This document shows positions 49,195-59,455 of a stretch of 64,000 bases of DNA, one piece after another. A model generated the notes under the pieces. That model made no database searches. It had not been told where the DNA came from and was given only the letters and a program-made list of their open reading frames with translations. The translations under genes and the position numbers were made by a program. This stretch comes from Pseudomonadota bacterium (GTDB lineage: Bacteria > Pseudomonadota > Alphaproteobacteria > Acetobacterales > Acetobacteraceae): NCBI GenBank assembly GCA_021818505.1, contig JAKADX010000005.1:62001-126000 (forward strand), in the 5' to 3' direction. Each line of letters starts with the position of its first letter. Within the stretch, counting starts at the first letter, position 1.

Positions 49195-51855
49195 TCAGCC
49201 GGCGGCCTTGCGGCGCGGGGCGGCCGCCTTCGCCGCCGGCTTTTTCTTTGCTTTCGGCCTGGCCTTCGGCTTGGCGACGGACTTGGGCGCTGCGGCGGCC
49301 GGTGCCGCTGCCTTGGCCCCGACTTTCCTGCGTCCCCGGCCCTTGGCCTTGAGCGGCTTGCCCTTGCCGGCCAGCCATTCCACCGCCTGCGCCAGCGTCA
49401 CGTCGTCCATGGCCACATCGCGCGGCACGTTGGCGACCATGTTGGCGTGCTGGACATACGGGCCGAAGCGGCCCTTGCGCACCAGCACCGGCTCCTTGTC
49501 CGACGGATGCGCGCCGAGCGTGCGCACGCTCGCCATCTTACGCGCCAACACGTCGACAGCGCGGTTGAGGCCGAGGGAGAGCACGTCGTCGTCGCGATCG
49601 AGCGAGGCGAAGATGCCGCCCATCTTCACATAAGGTCCGAACCGCCCGATCCCGGCCTCGATCGGCTCGCGCGTCTCGGGATGGATGCCGACGATGCGCG
49701 GCAGCGCGAGCAGGCTCAGCGCCTGATCGAGCGTGATCGTCTCGCCGTCCATGCCGCGCGGCAGCGAGGCGCGGCGCGGCTTGCGCTTCGCCTCCTTGTC
49801 GGCATCGCCCTGCTGCACATAGAGGCCGTACGGGCCGCGCCGGACGGTGATGTCCTCGCCGGTCTCGGGGTGCTCGCCGAGCACGCGCATCCCTTCCTTC
49901 AGCGTATCGGCGGCGGCATCGTCGGCGGTCTCGATCGCGAGCCGGCGCGTGTAGGTGCAGGCGGGGTAGTTCGAGCAGCCGATGAAGGCGCCGTGGCGAC
50001 CGAGCCGCAGCCCGAGCCGCCCGGTGCCGCAGGCCGAACACTGCCGCGGATCGCTGCCGTCGGCGCGCGGAGGGAAGAAATGCGCGCCCAGGTCCTCGTC
50101 CAGCGCGGCGATCACGTCGCTGATCTTGAGGTCTTTCGTCTGCGCAACGGCGTTGGAGAAATCCTGCCAGAACGCCCGCATCACCGCGCGCCAGTCCGCC
50201 CGCCCGCCGGAGATGTCGTCGAGCTGTTCCTCCAGCGCCGCCGTGAAGCCGGTATCGACGTAATGCTCGAAGAAGCTGGTCAGGAACGCGGTGACCAGCC
50301 GGCCGCGGTCCTCGGGGATGAAGCGCCGGTTCTCCAGCCGCACATAGGCGCGGTCCTGCAGCACCGAGAGGATGGAGGCATAGGTGGAGGGGCGGCCGAT
50401 GCCGAGTTCCTCCAGCTTCTTGACCAGGCTCGCCTCGGAATAGCGCGGCGGGGGCTGGGTGAAATGCTGGCTCGCCGTCACCTCGCCGCGCCGCAGCGCG
50501 TCGCGCTCGGCCATCGGCGGCAGCATCTTCGACTCGTCGTCCTCGGCGGCGTCGTCCTGGTCCTCGCGATACAGCTTGAGGAAGCCGTCGAAGGCGAGGA
50601 TGGAGCCGGTGGCGCGCAGGCGCGGCCCGTCGGGGCGCGCCGGATCGGCGATCTCCACCGTCACCTGATCCAGTTCCGCCGACTGCATCTGACTGGCCAC
50701 CGCGCGCTTCCAGATCAGCTCGTAGAGCCGGCGCTGCTCAGGGTTCAGATAGCGCGCAACGCTCTCCGGCGTGCGCGACACGTCGGTCGGGCGGATTGCC
50801 TCGTGCGCCTCCTGCGCGTTCTTCGCCCGGCTGGTGTATTCGCGCGGGGCGCCGGGCAGGTAAGGCGCGCCGTAGCTGTCGCGGATGTGGTCGCGGATGG
50901 CGCCGATCGCCTCGCGTGCCATCTGCACGCCGTCGGTGCGCATGTAGGTAATCAGGCCGACGGTATCGCCCTGGATGGCGATGCCTTCGTAAAGCTGCTG
51001 CGCCAGCCGCATCGTCGCCTGCGCGCCGAAGCCCAGCTTGCGCGAGGCCTCCTGTTGCAGCGTGGAGGTCGTGAACGGCGCCGGCGGGTTGCGCCTGACG
51101 CGCTTCTTCTCGACCGAGGCGACGGCGAAACTGCCGGCCTCGACCGCCGCCTTGGCCCGCAGCGCCTTGGCTTCGTCATTGAGGTCGAACTGATCGAGCC
51201 GCCTTCCGTCCAGATGCGTCAGCCGCGCCGTGAAGGGCGCGCCGGCCGGCGTGGTGAACTGCGCCTCGACGGTCCAGTATTCGCGCGGGCGGAACGCCTC
51301 GATCTCGGCCTCGCGCTCGCAGATCAGGCGCAGGGCGACCGACTGCACGCGGCCGGCACTGCGGCTGCCCGGCAGCTTGCGCCACAGCACCGGCGAGAGC
51401 GTGAAGCCGACCAGGTAGTCCAACGCGCGGCGGGCCAGGTACGCCTCGATCAGCGGCTGGTCGAGGTCGCGCGGGTGCGCCATCGCCTGCTTGACGGCGC
51501 TGCGCGTGATTTCATTGAAAGTGATGCGGCGCACGTCGATGCCGCGCAGCCTCGCCTGTTCGTCCAGCATGGCGCGGACATGCCAACTGATCGCCTCGCC
51601 TTCCCGGTCGGGGTCGGTGGCGAGGTAGAGGGTGCGGGCGCCCTTGAGCGCCTTGGCGATCGCTGCGACCTGGCGGGCGCCGCGCTCGTCGGCCTCCCAG
51701 TCCATGGCGAAATCCTGCTCCGGCCGCACGCTGCCGTCCTTGGGCGGCAGGTCGCGCACATGCCCGAAGCTGGCCAGGACGGTGAAGCCGTCGCCAAGGT
51801 ATTTGTTGATCGTCTTGGCTTTGGCGGGGGATTCGACGACGACGACGTCGGTCAT
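49195..51855 (-). CDS. topA: DNA topoisomerase I
   Basis: The 886-residue type IA enzyme has the toprim start VVVESPAKAKTINKYLG and TDPDREGEAISW acidic cluster, the active-site Tyr in GLITYMRTDGV (about residue 310), and a CSACGTGRLGLRLG/CSNYPACTYTR zinc ribbon near 580. Further C-terminal repeats and a Lys/Ala/Pro-rich tail bind DNA. ATG 51855 has AAAGGA upstream; an alternative coupled ATG at 51879 overlaps the dprA stop. Confidence 0.96.
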   Translation of the reverse strand: MTDVVVVESPAKAKTINKYLGDGFTVLASFGHVRDLPPKDGSVRPEQDFAMDWEADERGARQVAAIAKALKGARTLYLATDPDREGEAISWHVRAMLDEQARLRGIDVRRITFNEITRSAVKQAMAHPRDLDQPLIEAYLARRALDYLVGFTLSPVLWRKLPGSRSAGRVQSVALRLICEREAEIEAFRPREYWTVEAQFTTPAGAPFTARLTHLDGRRLDQFDLNDEAKALRAKAAVEAGSFAVASVEKKRVRRNPPAPFTTSTLQQEASRKLGFGAQATMRLAQQLYEGIAIQGDTVGLITYMRTDGVQMAREAIGAIRDHIRDSYGAPYLPGAPREYTSRAKNAQEAHEAIRPTDVSRTPESVARYLNPEQRRLYELIWKRAVASQMQSAELDQVTVEIADPARPDGPRLRATGSILAFDGFLKLYREDQDDAAEDDESKMLPPMAERDALRRGEVTASQHFTQPPPRYSEASLVKKLEELGIGRPSTYASILSVLQDRAYVRLENRRFIPEDRGRLVTAFLTSFFEHYVDTGFTAALEEQLDDISGGRADWRAVMRAFWQDFSNAVAQTKDLKISDVIAALDEDLGAHFFPPRADGSDPRQCSACGTGRLGLRLGRHGAFIGCSNYPACTYTRRLAIETADDAAADTLKEGMRVLGEHPETGEDITVRRGPYGLYVQQGDADKEAKRKPRRASLPRGMDGETITLDQALSLLALPRIVGIHPETREPIEAGIGRFGPYVKMGGIFASLDRDDDVLSLGLNRAVDVLARKMASVRTLGAHPSDKEPVLVRKGRFGPYVQHANMVANVPRDVAMDDVTLAQAVEWLAGKGKPLKAKGRGRRKVGAKAAAPAAAAPKSVAKPKARPKAKKKPAAKAAAPRRKAAG

Positions 51856-51878
51856 GCGGTCCTTTGGGTTGGGCCACA

Positions 51879-53027
51879 TCAGGGCCCGGCTTCGCCGATC
51901 AGCGCGAACCGGTTGCCCGGCAACGCCTCCACGCGCCCTGCCAGTTCCAGGTCCATCAGGGCGGAATTGACCGAGGCGGGGGAGAACTGGCAGCGCCGGG
52001 CCAGATCGTCAACCGACGTCGGCGACGGACCGAGCAGTTGCAGCAGCGCCGCGCGCACCCGCTCCGCCTCGGCGGCGGGCGGCTCCGCCTTCTCCCAGGG
52101 CTCCCGGACCTCGGCCAAGGCTGCGGGGGGCGGACCGTGGCGGAACAGCGTGTTGCGGCCCAGGCCCTCGCGCGAAGGGTGGTCGGGCAGGTTTTCGATC
52201 ACGTCGGCGGCATGTTCCACCAGATGCGCGCCGTTGCGGATCAGGTCGTTGCTGCCCCGGCAGCGCGGGTCGAGCGGTGAGCCGGGGACGGCGAACACTT
52301 CCCGGTGCATCTCCTGCCCGAGCCGTGCCGTGATCAGGCTGCCCGAGCGGACCGCCGCCTCCACCACGACGATCCCGAGCGACAGGCCGGCGATGACGCG
52401 GTTGCGGCGCGGGAAGTGGCGCGCCATGGGCGCCGTGCCGGGTGACGCCTCACCGATCACCGCCCCCCCGCTGGCGGCGATGCGGGCCTGCAGGTTGGCG
52501 TGCTCGGGCGGGTAGGGGACATCGACGCCGCCGGCGACGCAGGCCACCGTCGTGCCCTCCCGCAGCGCGCCCTCATGCGCCGCCGCATCGATCCCGCGCG
52601 CAAGGCCGGAGACCACCACCAGCCCGTCATGGGCAAGCTGCTGGGCCAGTTGCTCGGCGATGCGCTGGCCGTTGGCCGAGGCGTTGCGGCTGCCGACCAA
52701 CGCCACCGCGCGGCCGTGCAGGGCGGCGACGCGGCCCAGCACCATGACCACCGGCGGCGCGTCCTCCAGCAGGCCGAGCAGCGGTGGATAGTCCGGCCCG
52801 TCCACGAATAGGATCCGGCCCCTGAGCCGCGCGATGCGATCGACCTCGCGCTCGGCGCGCTCGACGCCGGGCACGACCGGCGTGGTCGTTCGGCCGCCGG
52901 CGCGCGCCAGCCGGCGCAGCGCCTCCAGCGCCGCCGCCGCCGAGCCGAAACGGCGCATCAGGCGTCGATAGGTGACCGGTCCCACGCCCTCGGTGCGCGC
53001 CAGCCGCAGCTGGTCAACCTCGCTCAT
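51879..53027 (-). CDS. dprA: DNA processing protein DprA
   Basis: The 382-residue protein has an N-terminal SAM-like region ([18 protein letters not shown]), the Rossmann domain with [45 protein letters not shown] and [15 protein letters not shown], and a C-terminal winged helix (about 305-382). It loads RecA onto incoming single-stranded DNA; comEC is also in the window. Its ATG overlaps the plsY stop (ATGA). Confidence 0.94.
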   Translation of the reverse strand: MSEVDQLRLARTEGVGPVTYRRLMRRFGSAAAALEALRRLARAGGRTTTPVVPGVERAEREVDRIARLRGRILFVDGPDYPPLLGLLEDAPPVVMVLGRVAALHGRAVALVGSRNASANGQRIAEQLAQQLAHDGLVVVSGLARGIDAAAHEGALREGTTVACVAGGVDVPYPPEHANLQARIAASGGAVIGEASPGTAPMARHFPRRNRVIAGLSLGIVVVEAAVRSGSLITARLGQEMHREVFAVPGSPLDPRCRGSNDLIRNGAHLVEHAADVIENLPDHPSREGLGRNTLFRHGPPPAALAEVREPWEKAEPPAAEAERVRAALLQLLGPSPTSVDDLARRCQFSPASVNSALMDLELAGRVEALPGNRFALIGEAGP

Positions 53028-53620
53028 CGTCCGGCCCCGATGCGCGGCTCGGTGCCGGCGAGCAGGCGGGCGATGTTCGGCGCGTGGCGCCACCAGACCA
53101 GGGCGGCGACGGCGAGCGCCAGCAGTGCCGGCACCCGGCCGGACAGCGCCCAGGCGAGCAGCGGCGCGGCAGCGGCGGCGGCCAGCGCGCCGGCCGAGGA
53201 GATGCGGGAGGTCGCGGCGACGCCAACCCAGACCAGGGCCGTGGCCAGCGCCGCGAGCGGAGCCGCCGCGAGCAGCACCCCAAAGCCGGTCGCCACCCCC
53301 TTGCCGCCGCGAAAGCCGAGCCAGACCGGGAACATGTGCCCCAGCGTCGCCGCCAGCCCGGCGAGGGCGCCAGCCATCGGCCCGGCGAACAGTGCCGCGA
53401 CGATCACCGCCGCGGCGCCCTTCAGCCCGTCGAGCAGCAATGTCGCGGCGGCCAGCCCACGCCGGCCGGTGCGCAGGACGTTGGTCGCGCCGATATTGCC
53501 TGAGCCGATGGCGCGGATATCGCCCAACCCGGCCGCGCGCGTCAGCAGCAGCCCGAACGGCACGGCCCCCAGCAGGTAGCCGAGCCCGGCGGCGATACCG
53601 AGGCGAATCGGATCCGTCAT
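53024..53620 (-). CDS. plsY: Acyl-phosphate glycerol-3-phosphate acyltransferase
   Basis: The 198-residue membrane protein has about five helices. Motifs are [36 protein letters not shown], and [20 protein letters not shown]. It adds the first acyl chain in phospholipid synthesis. ATG 53620 fits the family N-terminus; ATG 53638 would add six residues. The plsY-dprA-topA-rnr order is conserved in alphaproteobacteria. Confidence 0.94.
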   Translation of the reverse strand: MTDPIRLGIAAGLGYLLGAVPFGLLLTRAAGLGDIRAIGSGNIGATNVLRTGRRGLAAATLLLDGLKGAAAVIVAALFAGPMAGALAGLAATLGHMFPVWLGFRGGKGVATGFGVLLAAAPLAALATALVWVGVAATSRISSAGALAAAAAAPLLAWALSGRVPALLALAVAALVWWRHAPNIARLLAGTEPRIGAGR

Positions 53621-53687
53621 CGTCAGCGAAATGAGCATGGCCCGCCGGTCACGGGAAGTGGCGACGGGCCGCTGCGGCTCCGGCCGG

Positions 53688-54353
53688 TCAGGTCAGATGG
53701 GCGTCGAAGAACGTCAGCGTGCGCTTCAGCGCGAGATCGTTGGCCGCCTTGTTGAAGCTGCCGCGATCGTCGCAGCCGAACCCGTGGCCGGCGCCGTCAT
53801 AGACGTAGATTTCAACCTTGGGTTGTGCCTTGCGGATCGCCTCCACATCCGAGAGCGGGATCGAGCCGTCCTGGTCGCCGAAATGCATCTGCACCGGGCA
53901 ATGCGGCGTCTCGGTTCGCGTCCCCGCGATGCCGCCGCCGTACCAGCAGGAGGCAGCCTTGAACAGCCGCGTCCGCGTCGCGCCCCACCAAGAGACGGTG
54001 CCGCCCCAGCAATAGCCGACGATGCCGAGCGGCCGGGCGCCGAGGGCGCGGGCGGCGGCCTCGACATCGGCCATCACCGCGGCATCTGGCACCTTGGCGC
54101 GAAGCTCGCGCCCCTCCTCGATGTCCTGCGGCGTGTAGCCCAGTTCGATGCCCGGCCGCACGCGGTCGAACAGGGCCGGGGCGATTACCGCGAATCCTTG
54201 CGCCGCAAAGCGTTCGCAGACATTGCGGATGTGGTGGTTGACGCCGAAAATCTCCTGCACGACGACCAGGCCGCGTTTCGCGTCGTCCGGCCCGGCGCGC
54301 CAGGCGCCCAGCGTGTGGCCGTCGGCGGCGGTGAGGTTGATGGCGGTGCCCAT
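53688..54353 (-). CDS. Dienelactone hydrolase-family protein
   Basis: The 221-residue alpha/beta hydrolase has the nucleophile in GYCWGG (Cys115), an acidic residue in FGDQDGSIP and a His in [26 protein letters not shown] and [11 protein letters not shown] are typical of the family. It is cytoplasmic and hydrolyses lactones or similar esters. Upstream in-frame sequence overlaps the DUF4169 gene and is noncoding. Confidence 0.9.
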   Translation of the reverse strand: MGTAINLTAADGHTLGAWRAGPDDAKRGLVVVQEIFGVNHHIRNVCERFAAQGFAVIAPALFDRVRPGIELGYTPQDIEEGRELRAKVPDAAVMADVEAAARALGARPLGIVGYCWGGTVSWWGATRTRLFKAASCWYGGGIAGTRTETPHCPVQMHFGDQDGSIPLSDVEAIRKAQPKVEIYVYDGAGHGFGCDDRGSFNKAANDLALKRTLTFFDAHLT

Positions 54354-54401
54354 GCGTATCTCTCCCTTGCGTCGTCTCGCGCGGGCACGCAGCATGGGGG
54401 C

Positions 54402-54593
54402 ATGGCCGAGATCGTCAACCTCCGCCGCATGAAGAAGCAGCGGGCCCGCGACGCGGCGGCGCAGGCGGCGGCGGAGAACCGCGCCCGCCACGGCCGCACC
54501 GGCGCCGAGAAGGCGGCCGAGCGGCTGGAGCGCGCGCGGGCGACCCGCGCGCATGAGGGCAACCGCAAGGACCTGACGCCGACGCAACCGTAA
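54402..54593 (+). CDS. DUF4169-family small protein
   Basis: The 63-residue, highly charged helical protein (MAEIVNLRRMKKQRARDAAA, then RHGRTGAEKAAERLERARA) is typical of DUF4169, found across alphaproteobacteria. Its role is unknown. It is divergent from the hydrolase with 48 bp between and followed by the Hint protein. Confidence 0.85.
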   Translation: MAEIVNLRRMKKQRARDAAAQAAAENRARHGRTGAEKAAERLERARATRAHEGNRKDLTPTQP

Positions 54594-54673
54594 GTTGCAA
54601 CGGTTCGCGAATCACATCTCGCCATCGTCCCGAAACAATGTCATAACGCATCCGGTAAGATGGAGCGTGCGGA

Positions 54674-57559
54674 ATGACGACGGCGACGTGGTCGGGTGGA
54701 ATCGATCTGCAATGGTTCACCGCCCCGAACTGGTCCGGACTCGCCGTCCCGCTGGCCGGCCAGGACGTGCTGATCGCTGCCGCCGCCGTCACGATCGACA
54801 GCAGCACGACAGCCGCCGCGGCCAATGTCACGCTGGGCGCCAGCGCGACACTCGATCTCGCTACCGCGCTGGTGCTTGGCGGGACCCTGAGCGGCGGCAC
54901 TCTCGATCTTGCGGGGACGCTCGACGGCGGCACGCTGGAAAACACGTTTCTCGGCCGTCAGGGCGGCACACTGCTCCACGTGACCATGGCGGGCACGCTC
55001 ACCAACGTGCCGATCGGACTCGTCGCGATCGACCAGGCGACGGCCGCTTCCTTCGGTGCGAGCATCCCCGTCTATGGCACGCTGACGCTGGAGCCGGGCC
55101 TCTATGACAACCTGACCTTCGCCGGCAGCAGTGGGCAGGAGAGCCTGGCGGGTGCCCCCGCAGGGCCGGTGACGCTGGGGTCGGGTTCCGTCGTGCGGGG
55201 GCTGGTCGGGCTCGCGGGCGATCTGGTCAACGAGGGTCAGGTCGGCGACGGTGTGGCGCAAAGCGTGCTACGGATCGGCGGCGCAGGCTTCACCAATGCC
55301 GGGACGTTGAGCCTCGCGGATGCCGTCTCCAACAACAGCACCAGTGTCGGTGGCACCCTCTACCAGTGGACCGAGGTGCTGGCGGTTCCGACCGTCGCGA
55401 TCACCTCGACCATGCTGTCGAACACCGGGCTGATCACGTTGCCCGATGGCACGCTGACGGTTGCCGGCGCCGGCTTCCGCAACGCCGGCAGCATTGTGCT
55501 CGCGGACGGCACGACGGAGCTTTTTCAGATTCTCGGCGGCACAGGGAACATCAGCGACCTGCCGCTCGCCAGCGCGCTCGACGTTGCCGCCTCGGTGACC
55601 AGCTTTGCCAACACCGGCACGATCAGCGCCGGCACGGTCGATTTCGCCGGCCCGGTGTCGCTGGCGGCTCTTGGGGCGATCAGCGGCGCGCTTCGATTCG
55701 ACGGCACGCTCGATCTCGGCGGCGGTACGCTCGATGCCTCGGCCTACGGTTCTGTAGTGATCGACGGGCTGGTGGAGAATGGCGTGCTGGCGGCGGGCAG
55801 CGGCACGCTCACGCTGGCCGGGGCGACGCTGGACGGGGTGAGCATCGCGCCGGGCGGCGCCGTGACGGTGGAGGGGCCGATCGCCCTGGTCGGGCTGCCC
55901 ACAGGCGTGAGCTCGGTGACGCTCGACGCGGTGACGACCGAACTCGCTCTGACCGGCAGCAGCAGCCTGGACACCGACACGATCGTCGCGACCGCCACCG
56001 ACACGCTGGCGCTGACTGGCGGGACAGTGACGCTCGGCGCCGCAGCGGTGCTGACGCAGACCGCGGGCACGCTTGATCTGGCGGGGCCGGGCACGCTGGA
56101 GGACGAAGGCGCGATCACCGTCGCCGCCGGCACGCTGGTGGCGTCGGCGGCGTTGGTCGGCGCGGGGACGATCGCGGTGGCGGCTGGTGCCACATTGACG
56201 GAGAGCGCGCTGTTGGGGGGCGGGCAGGTGGTGACGCTGGGCACCGGGGCGGTTCTCGGTGCGGCGACACTCGGCGGCAGCGCCGACGTGACGGTTGGGG
56301 CCGGGGCGACGCTGGTGGTCGGCACGTTCGCTGGCGATGCGACCGTGAGCGTCGATCCCGGCGCGCGGGTGACGATCGAGGCGATGGCGGGCACGCCGAC
56401 CCTGTCGTTCGGCGGCGGCTCGACCTTCGTGGTGCTCCCCGGCACCGGCGACCTGCCGGTCATCTTGCAGAACCTGGCGGCCGGCGACCTGCTGGATTTC
56501 GCCGATGTCTCATCGACCGCCGGGACGGTCTTCGCCGCGCCCGGCGCAGCCGAGGGCGGCGGTACGCTGGACGTGACCGGCGCTTCCGGCGACACCGCCC
56601 GTGTCGCCGCGCAGAATGCCGTTCCCTACCTGACTTTCTCGACGAGCACCGCAGGCGGCGGAACGCTGGTCACGCCCGCCGCCTGCTTCCGCGCCGGCAC
56701 GCGCATCGCCACCGCGCGCGGCGCGGTGCCGGTCGAGCGTCTGCGCGTCGGCGATCTGATCCGCACCGCCACGGGCCGGTTGGCGCCGGCGGTCTGGATC
56801 GGACGGCGCCGCATCGACTGCCGCCGCGCCGCCTGGCCGGAGGAGGTCTGGCCGGTGCGCATCGCGGCCCACGCCTTCGCCCCCGGCCGGCCGGCGCGCG
56901 ATCTCCATGTCTCGCCCGACCATGCGCTGTGGTGCGCGGGGCGGCTGGTGCCGGCGCGCTACCTGCTCAACGGCGCCACAATCGCGCAGGTGCCGGTCGC
57001 CACGGTGGACTACTGGCATGTCGAACTGCCGGTGCACGGGCTGCTGCTGGCGGAAAATCTGCCGGCCGAAAGCTATCTCGACACCGGCAACCGCGCCGCG
57101 TTCGAGCGCACGCCGCGCCGCGCCGCCCTGCCGCCGGCTTCGGTGCTGCGCATCTGGCGCGCGCGAGCCCGCGCGGCGCTGCTCACCGGCGGGCCGAAAC
57201 TCGCGGCGCTGCACGCGCGGCTGCTGGCACGCGCGCAGCGGCTCGGCCATGCGCTGACCGGGGCGCCGGCGCTGCTTGTGGTGGCCGACCCGGCCGGCGG
57301 GATCCGGCTGCGCTCGCGCAGCTTCGTCCCGGCGCATCTGGCCGGGCATGGCGGCGATCCGCGCCGGCTCGGCATCGCAGTCCGCCGGGTGCGTCTCGAC
57401 GGGGTGGCGCTGCCGCTCGACGATCCGCGCCTCGGTGCCGGCTGGCACGCGCCGGAGGGCGGCTGGCGCTGGACCGGCGGCGACGCGTCGATCGCGGCGG
57501 CCGGCGCGCGCGAGGTCGCGATCGAGGTGGCGATGACGGGGCACTACTGGCGGGGCTGA
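54674..57559 (+). CDS. Large beta-repeat protein with C-terminal Hint domain
   Basis: The 961-residue protein is Gly/Thr/Ala-rich. Residues 10-640 are imperfect repeats such as GTLSGGTLDLAGTLDGGTLE and NTGTISAGTVDFAGPVSL, predicting a beta-helix as in autotransporter-like passengers. From Cys671 (ACFRAGTRIATARGAVPVER, LRVGDLI) a Hint (hedgehog/intein) domain runs to about residue 830, with LHVSPDHALW and NGATIAQV motifs, then a 130-residue arginine-rich tail. No N-terminal signal peptide or C-terminal outer-membrane barrel is seen. Hint proteins of this type are common in Acetobacteraceae. Autocleavage, as in hedgehog-like domains, is possible because the Cys is present. Confidence 0.8.
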   Translation: MTTATWSGGIDLQWFTAPNWSGLAVPLAGQDVLIAAAAVTIDSSTTAAAANVTLGASATLDLATALVLGGTLSGGTLDLAGTLDGGTLENTFLGRQGGTLLHVTMAGTLTNVPIGLVAIDQATAASFGASIPVYGTLTLEPGLYDNLTFAGSSGQESLAGAPAGPVTLGSGSVVRGLVGLAGDLVNEGQVGDGVAQSVLRIGGAGFTNAGTLSLADAVSNNSTSVGGTLYQWTEVLAVPTVAITSTMLSNTGLITLPDGTLTVAGAGFRNAGSIVLADGTTELFQILGGTGNISDLPLASALDVAASVTSFANTGTISAGTVDFAGPVSLAALGAISGALRFDGTLDLGGGTLDASAYGSVVIDGLVENGVLAAGSGTLTLAGATLDGVSIAPGGAVTVEGPIALVGLPTGVSSVTLDAVTTELALTGSSSLDTDTIVATATDTLALTGGTVTLGAAAVLTQTAGTLDLAGPGTLEDEGAITVAAGTLVASAALVGAGTIAVAAGATLTESALLGGGQVVTLGTGAVLGAATLGGSADVTVGAGATLVVGTFAGDATVSVDPGARVTIEAMAGTPTLSFGGGSTFVVLPGTGDLPVILQNLAAGDLLDFADVSSTAGTVFAAPGAAEGGGTLDVTGASGDTARVAAQNAVPYLTFSTSTAGGGTLVTPAACFRAGTRIATARGAVPVERLRVGDLIRTATGRLAPAVWIGRRRIDCRRAAWPEEVWPVRIAAHAFAPGRPARDLHVSPDHALWCAGRLVPARYLLNGATIAQVPVATVDYWHVELPVHGLLLAENLPAESYLDTGNRAAFERTPRRAALPPASVLRIWRARARAALLTGGPKLAALHARLLARAQRLGHALTGAPALLVVADPAGGIRLRSRSFVPAHLAGHGGDPRRLGIAVRRVRLDGVALPLDDPRLGAGWHAPEGGWRWTGGDASIAAAGAREVAIEVAMTGHYWRG

Positions 57560-57565
57560 GCCGTC

Positions 57566-59455
57566 CTACTCGCCGGAGAGTTCGCGGCGCCGCCGGTCCA
57601 GTTCCTCACTGTAACGGCGCAGCGCGTAAGCCTCGGTCAGCAGGCCGATGACCCGGCGGCTGTCGGTGCCGTCCACCACCGCCAACGCGTCGGCTTCCGC
57701 CTGCTCGAAGGCGCTGACCGCTTCCTTGATGGTCATCTGCGGCAGCAGCATGTCGTTGGCGTAATGCAGCACGCTGGCGAGCGGCGCGTTTTCCGGCACC
57801 TCGGAGGCGTGCGCTTCGGGCACCAGGACGATGCCGGCATAGCGGTCGGAGCTGTCCACCACCACGACGCGCGTGGCCACCCCGAGCGGGACGTCGCGGC
57901 GAAACGCGCCGATCACGGTGTCGAGGCGGGTCGTGCGCACCTCCCGGCGCATCATGCGCGCGACCGTCAGGTTGCGCATCCAGCCGATATCGACCGCGCT
58001 GCGGATCGCTTCGCCCCGCAGGTGGAAGCGCCAGGTCGCGAAGCTGTAGCCGAAGGTGCGCCGCACGGTCAGCGCCGACACCGCCGCCGCCATCACCACC
58101 GCGACCGTCAGCGGCAGGCTCCCAGTGCTTTCCAGCGCCAGGAACGCCATCGTGAGCGGGCCGCCGACCACGGCGACGGCCAGCGCGCTCATGCCGACGA
58201 TCGCGCCGACCACCGGCGGCACCGCCTGGGTCGCGGCCACCAGCGCCAGCGCGCCGGTGAACAGCTTGCCCAGCAGCGCGCCAAGGAAGAGCGAGGCGAA
58301 GAACAAGCCGCCGCGGAACCCCGACCCGATCGAAATCGCCGAAGCAAGCGATTTCAGCACGATCAACAGTGCCAGGTGCCGAAGCTGGTACGGCGTGTCC
58401 ACCGTGACCTGCAACGCCGCGTGACCGGAGGACAGCACCTGCGGCGAGATGATGGCCAGCCCCGCCACGGCCAGCCCGCCGATCGCCGGGCGCAGCCAGG
58501 TCGGCACGCGGCTGCGGCGGAAAATGTCCTCGGTCAGCGTGACGCCGCGCATGATGGCGATGCCCATCAGCGCCGCCAGCATCCCCAACGCCAGCACCGG
58601 CAGGTAATCGACCGTCGAGATCGTCGTCGGCAGGGCGATGTCGAAGCCGTAGAGCTCCGGCGTCAACAGCCGCTCCACCACCACGGCGACGATCGCGGCG
58701 CTGACCACCGGCGCGAGCGTCGCCAGCGAATAGGTGCCGATCACCAGTTCGTAGGCATAGAAGGCGCCGGTCAGCGGCGCGTTGAACGCGGCGGCGATGG
58801 CACCGGCCGCGCCACATCCGACCAGGACGCGCATGTCGTTGCGCCGCAGCCGGAAACTGCGGCCGAGGCGGGAAGCGAGCGCCGAGCCGATCTGCGTGTA
58901 GCCGGCCTCCAGCCCCACCGAGGCGCCGACGCCGTTGGACAGCAGCGTCTGCCCGACCACGATCAGGCTGTCGTTGAGCGACATGCGCCCGCCGTAGAGC
59001 GCATTGGCCTCGATCGGGTCGACGGCGCGGCGCGGCCACCAGCGCATGATGGCCCAGCCGGACAGCCCCATCGCCAACCCGCCCCCGAGCAGCGCGACCA
59101 CGGTGCGCCAGGCGGATACGGTGACCTGCCCGCTCAGTCGCGCGCCGGGCGGGATGGCGTAGAGCATCTCGTGCATGAATTGCGAAATGATGCCCATGGC
59201 GGCCACGCAGAGGCCGGCGGCGATGCCCACGAACCCGGCCAGCACGACCAGCCAGATTTCATCGGTACGGACGAGGGCGCGCAGCGTCAGCGGCGCGTGC
59301 AGCACCCATTCGCCGATCGGCCGGCGAGGGCGCGGCGGGGGTACGGCTTCGCCGACACGCCGGGCGCCGCCCAGCGCGGTGATTCGTTCAAGGACAGTTC
59401 GGCGCCGCCGGCCGGATCGCTCCGGCAGACTGGCGCCGCCCAAAAAACCCGCCAT
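57566..59455 (-). CDS. ClC-family chloride channel/transporter with CBS domains
   Basis: The 629-residue protein has about a dozen membrane helices (residues 65-455) and a C-terminal pair of CBS domains (about 480-615). Pore loops include VGASVGLEAGYTQIGSA, where Glu keeps the external gating position but GxEGP has become GLEAG, and GSGFRGGLFFASLFLGALLG. ATG 59455 has GTGGAG upstream. It moves chloride or another anion; channel versus exchanger cannot be told from this. It converges on the Hint gene with 6 bp between. Confidence 0.86.
   Translation of the reverse strand: MAGFLGGASLPERSGRRRRTVLERITALGGARRVGEAVPPPRPRRPIGEWVLHAPLTLRALVRTDEIWLVVLAGFVGIAAGLCVAAMGIISQFMHEMLYAIPPGARLSGQVTVSAWRTVVALLGGGLAMGLSGWAIMRWWPRRAVDPIEANALYGGRMSLNDSLIVVGQTLLSNGVGASVGLEAGYTQIGSALASRLGRSFRLRRNDMRVLVGCGAAGAIAAAFNAPLTGAFYAYELVIGTYSLATLAPVVSAAIVAVVVERLLTPELYGFDIALPTTISTVDYLPVLALGMLAALMGIAIMRGVTLTEDIFRRSRVPTWLRPAIGGLAVAGLAIISPQVLSSGHAALQVTVDTPYQLRHLALLIVLKSLASAISIGSGFRGGLFFASLFLGALLGKLFTGALALVAATQAVPPVVGAIVGMSALAVAVVGGPLTMAFLALESTGSLPLTVAVVMAAAVSALTVRRTFGYSFATWRFHLRGEAIRSAVDIGWMRNLTVARMMRREVRTTRLDTVIGAFRRDVPLGVATRVVVVDSSDRYAGIVLVPEAHASEVPENAPLASVLHYANDMLLPQMTIKEAVSAFEQAEADALAVVDGTDSRRVIGLLTEAYALRRYSEELDRRRRELSGE

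Noticed and set aside
48937-52515. 1192-codon plus-strand open frame opposite topA and rnr
   Set aside because: It is the antisense shadow of two certain genes in GC-rich DNA; the translation is Arg/Gly/His-rich without domains.
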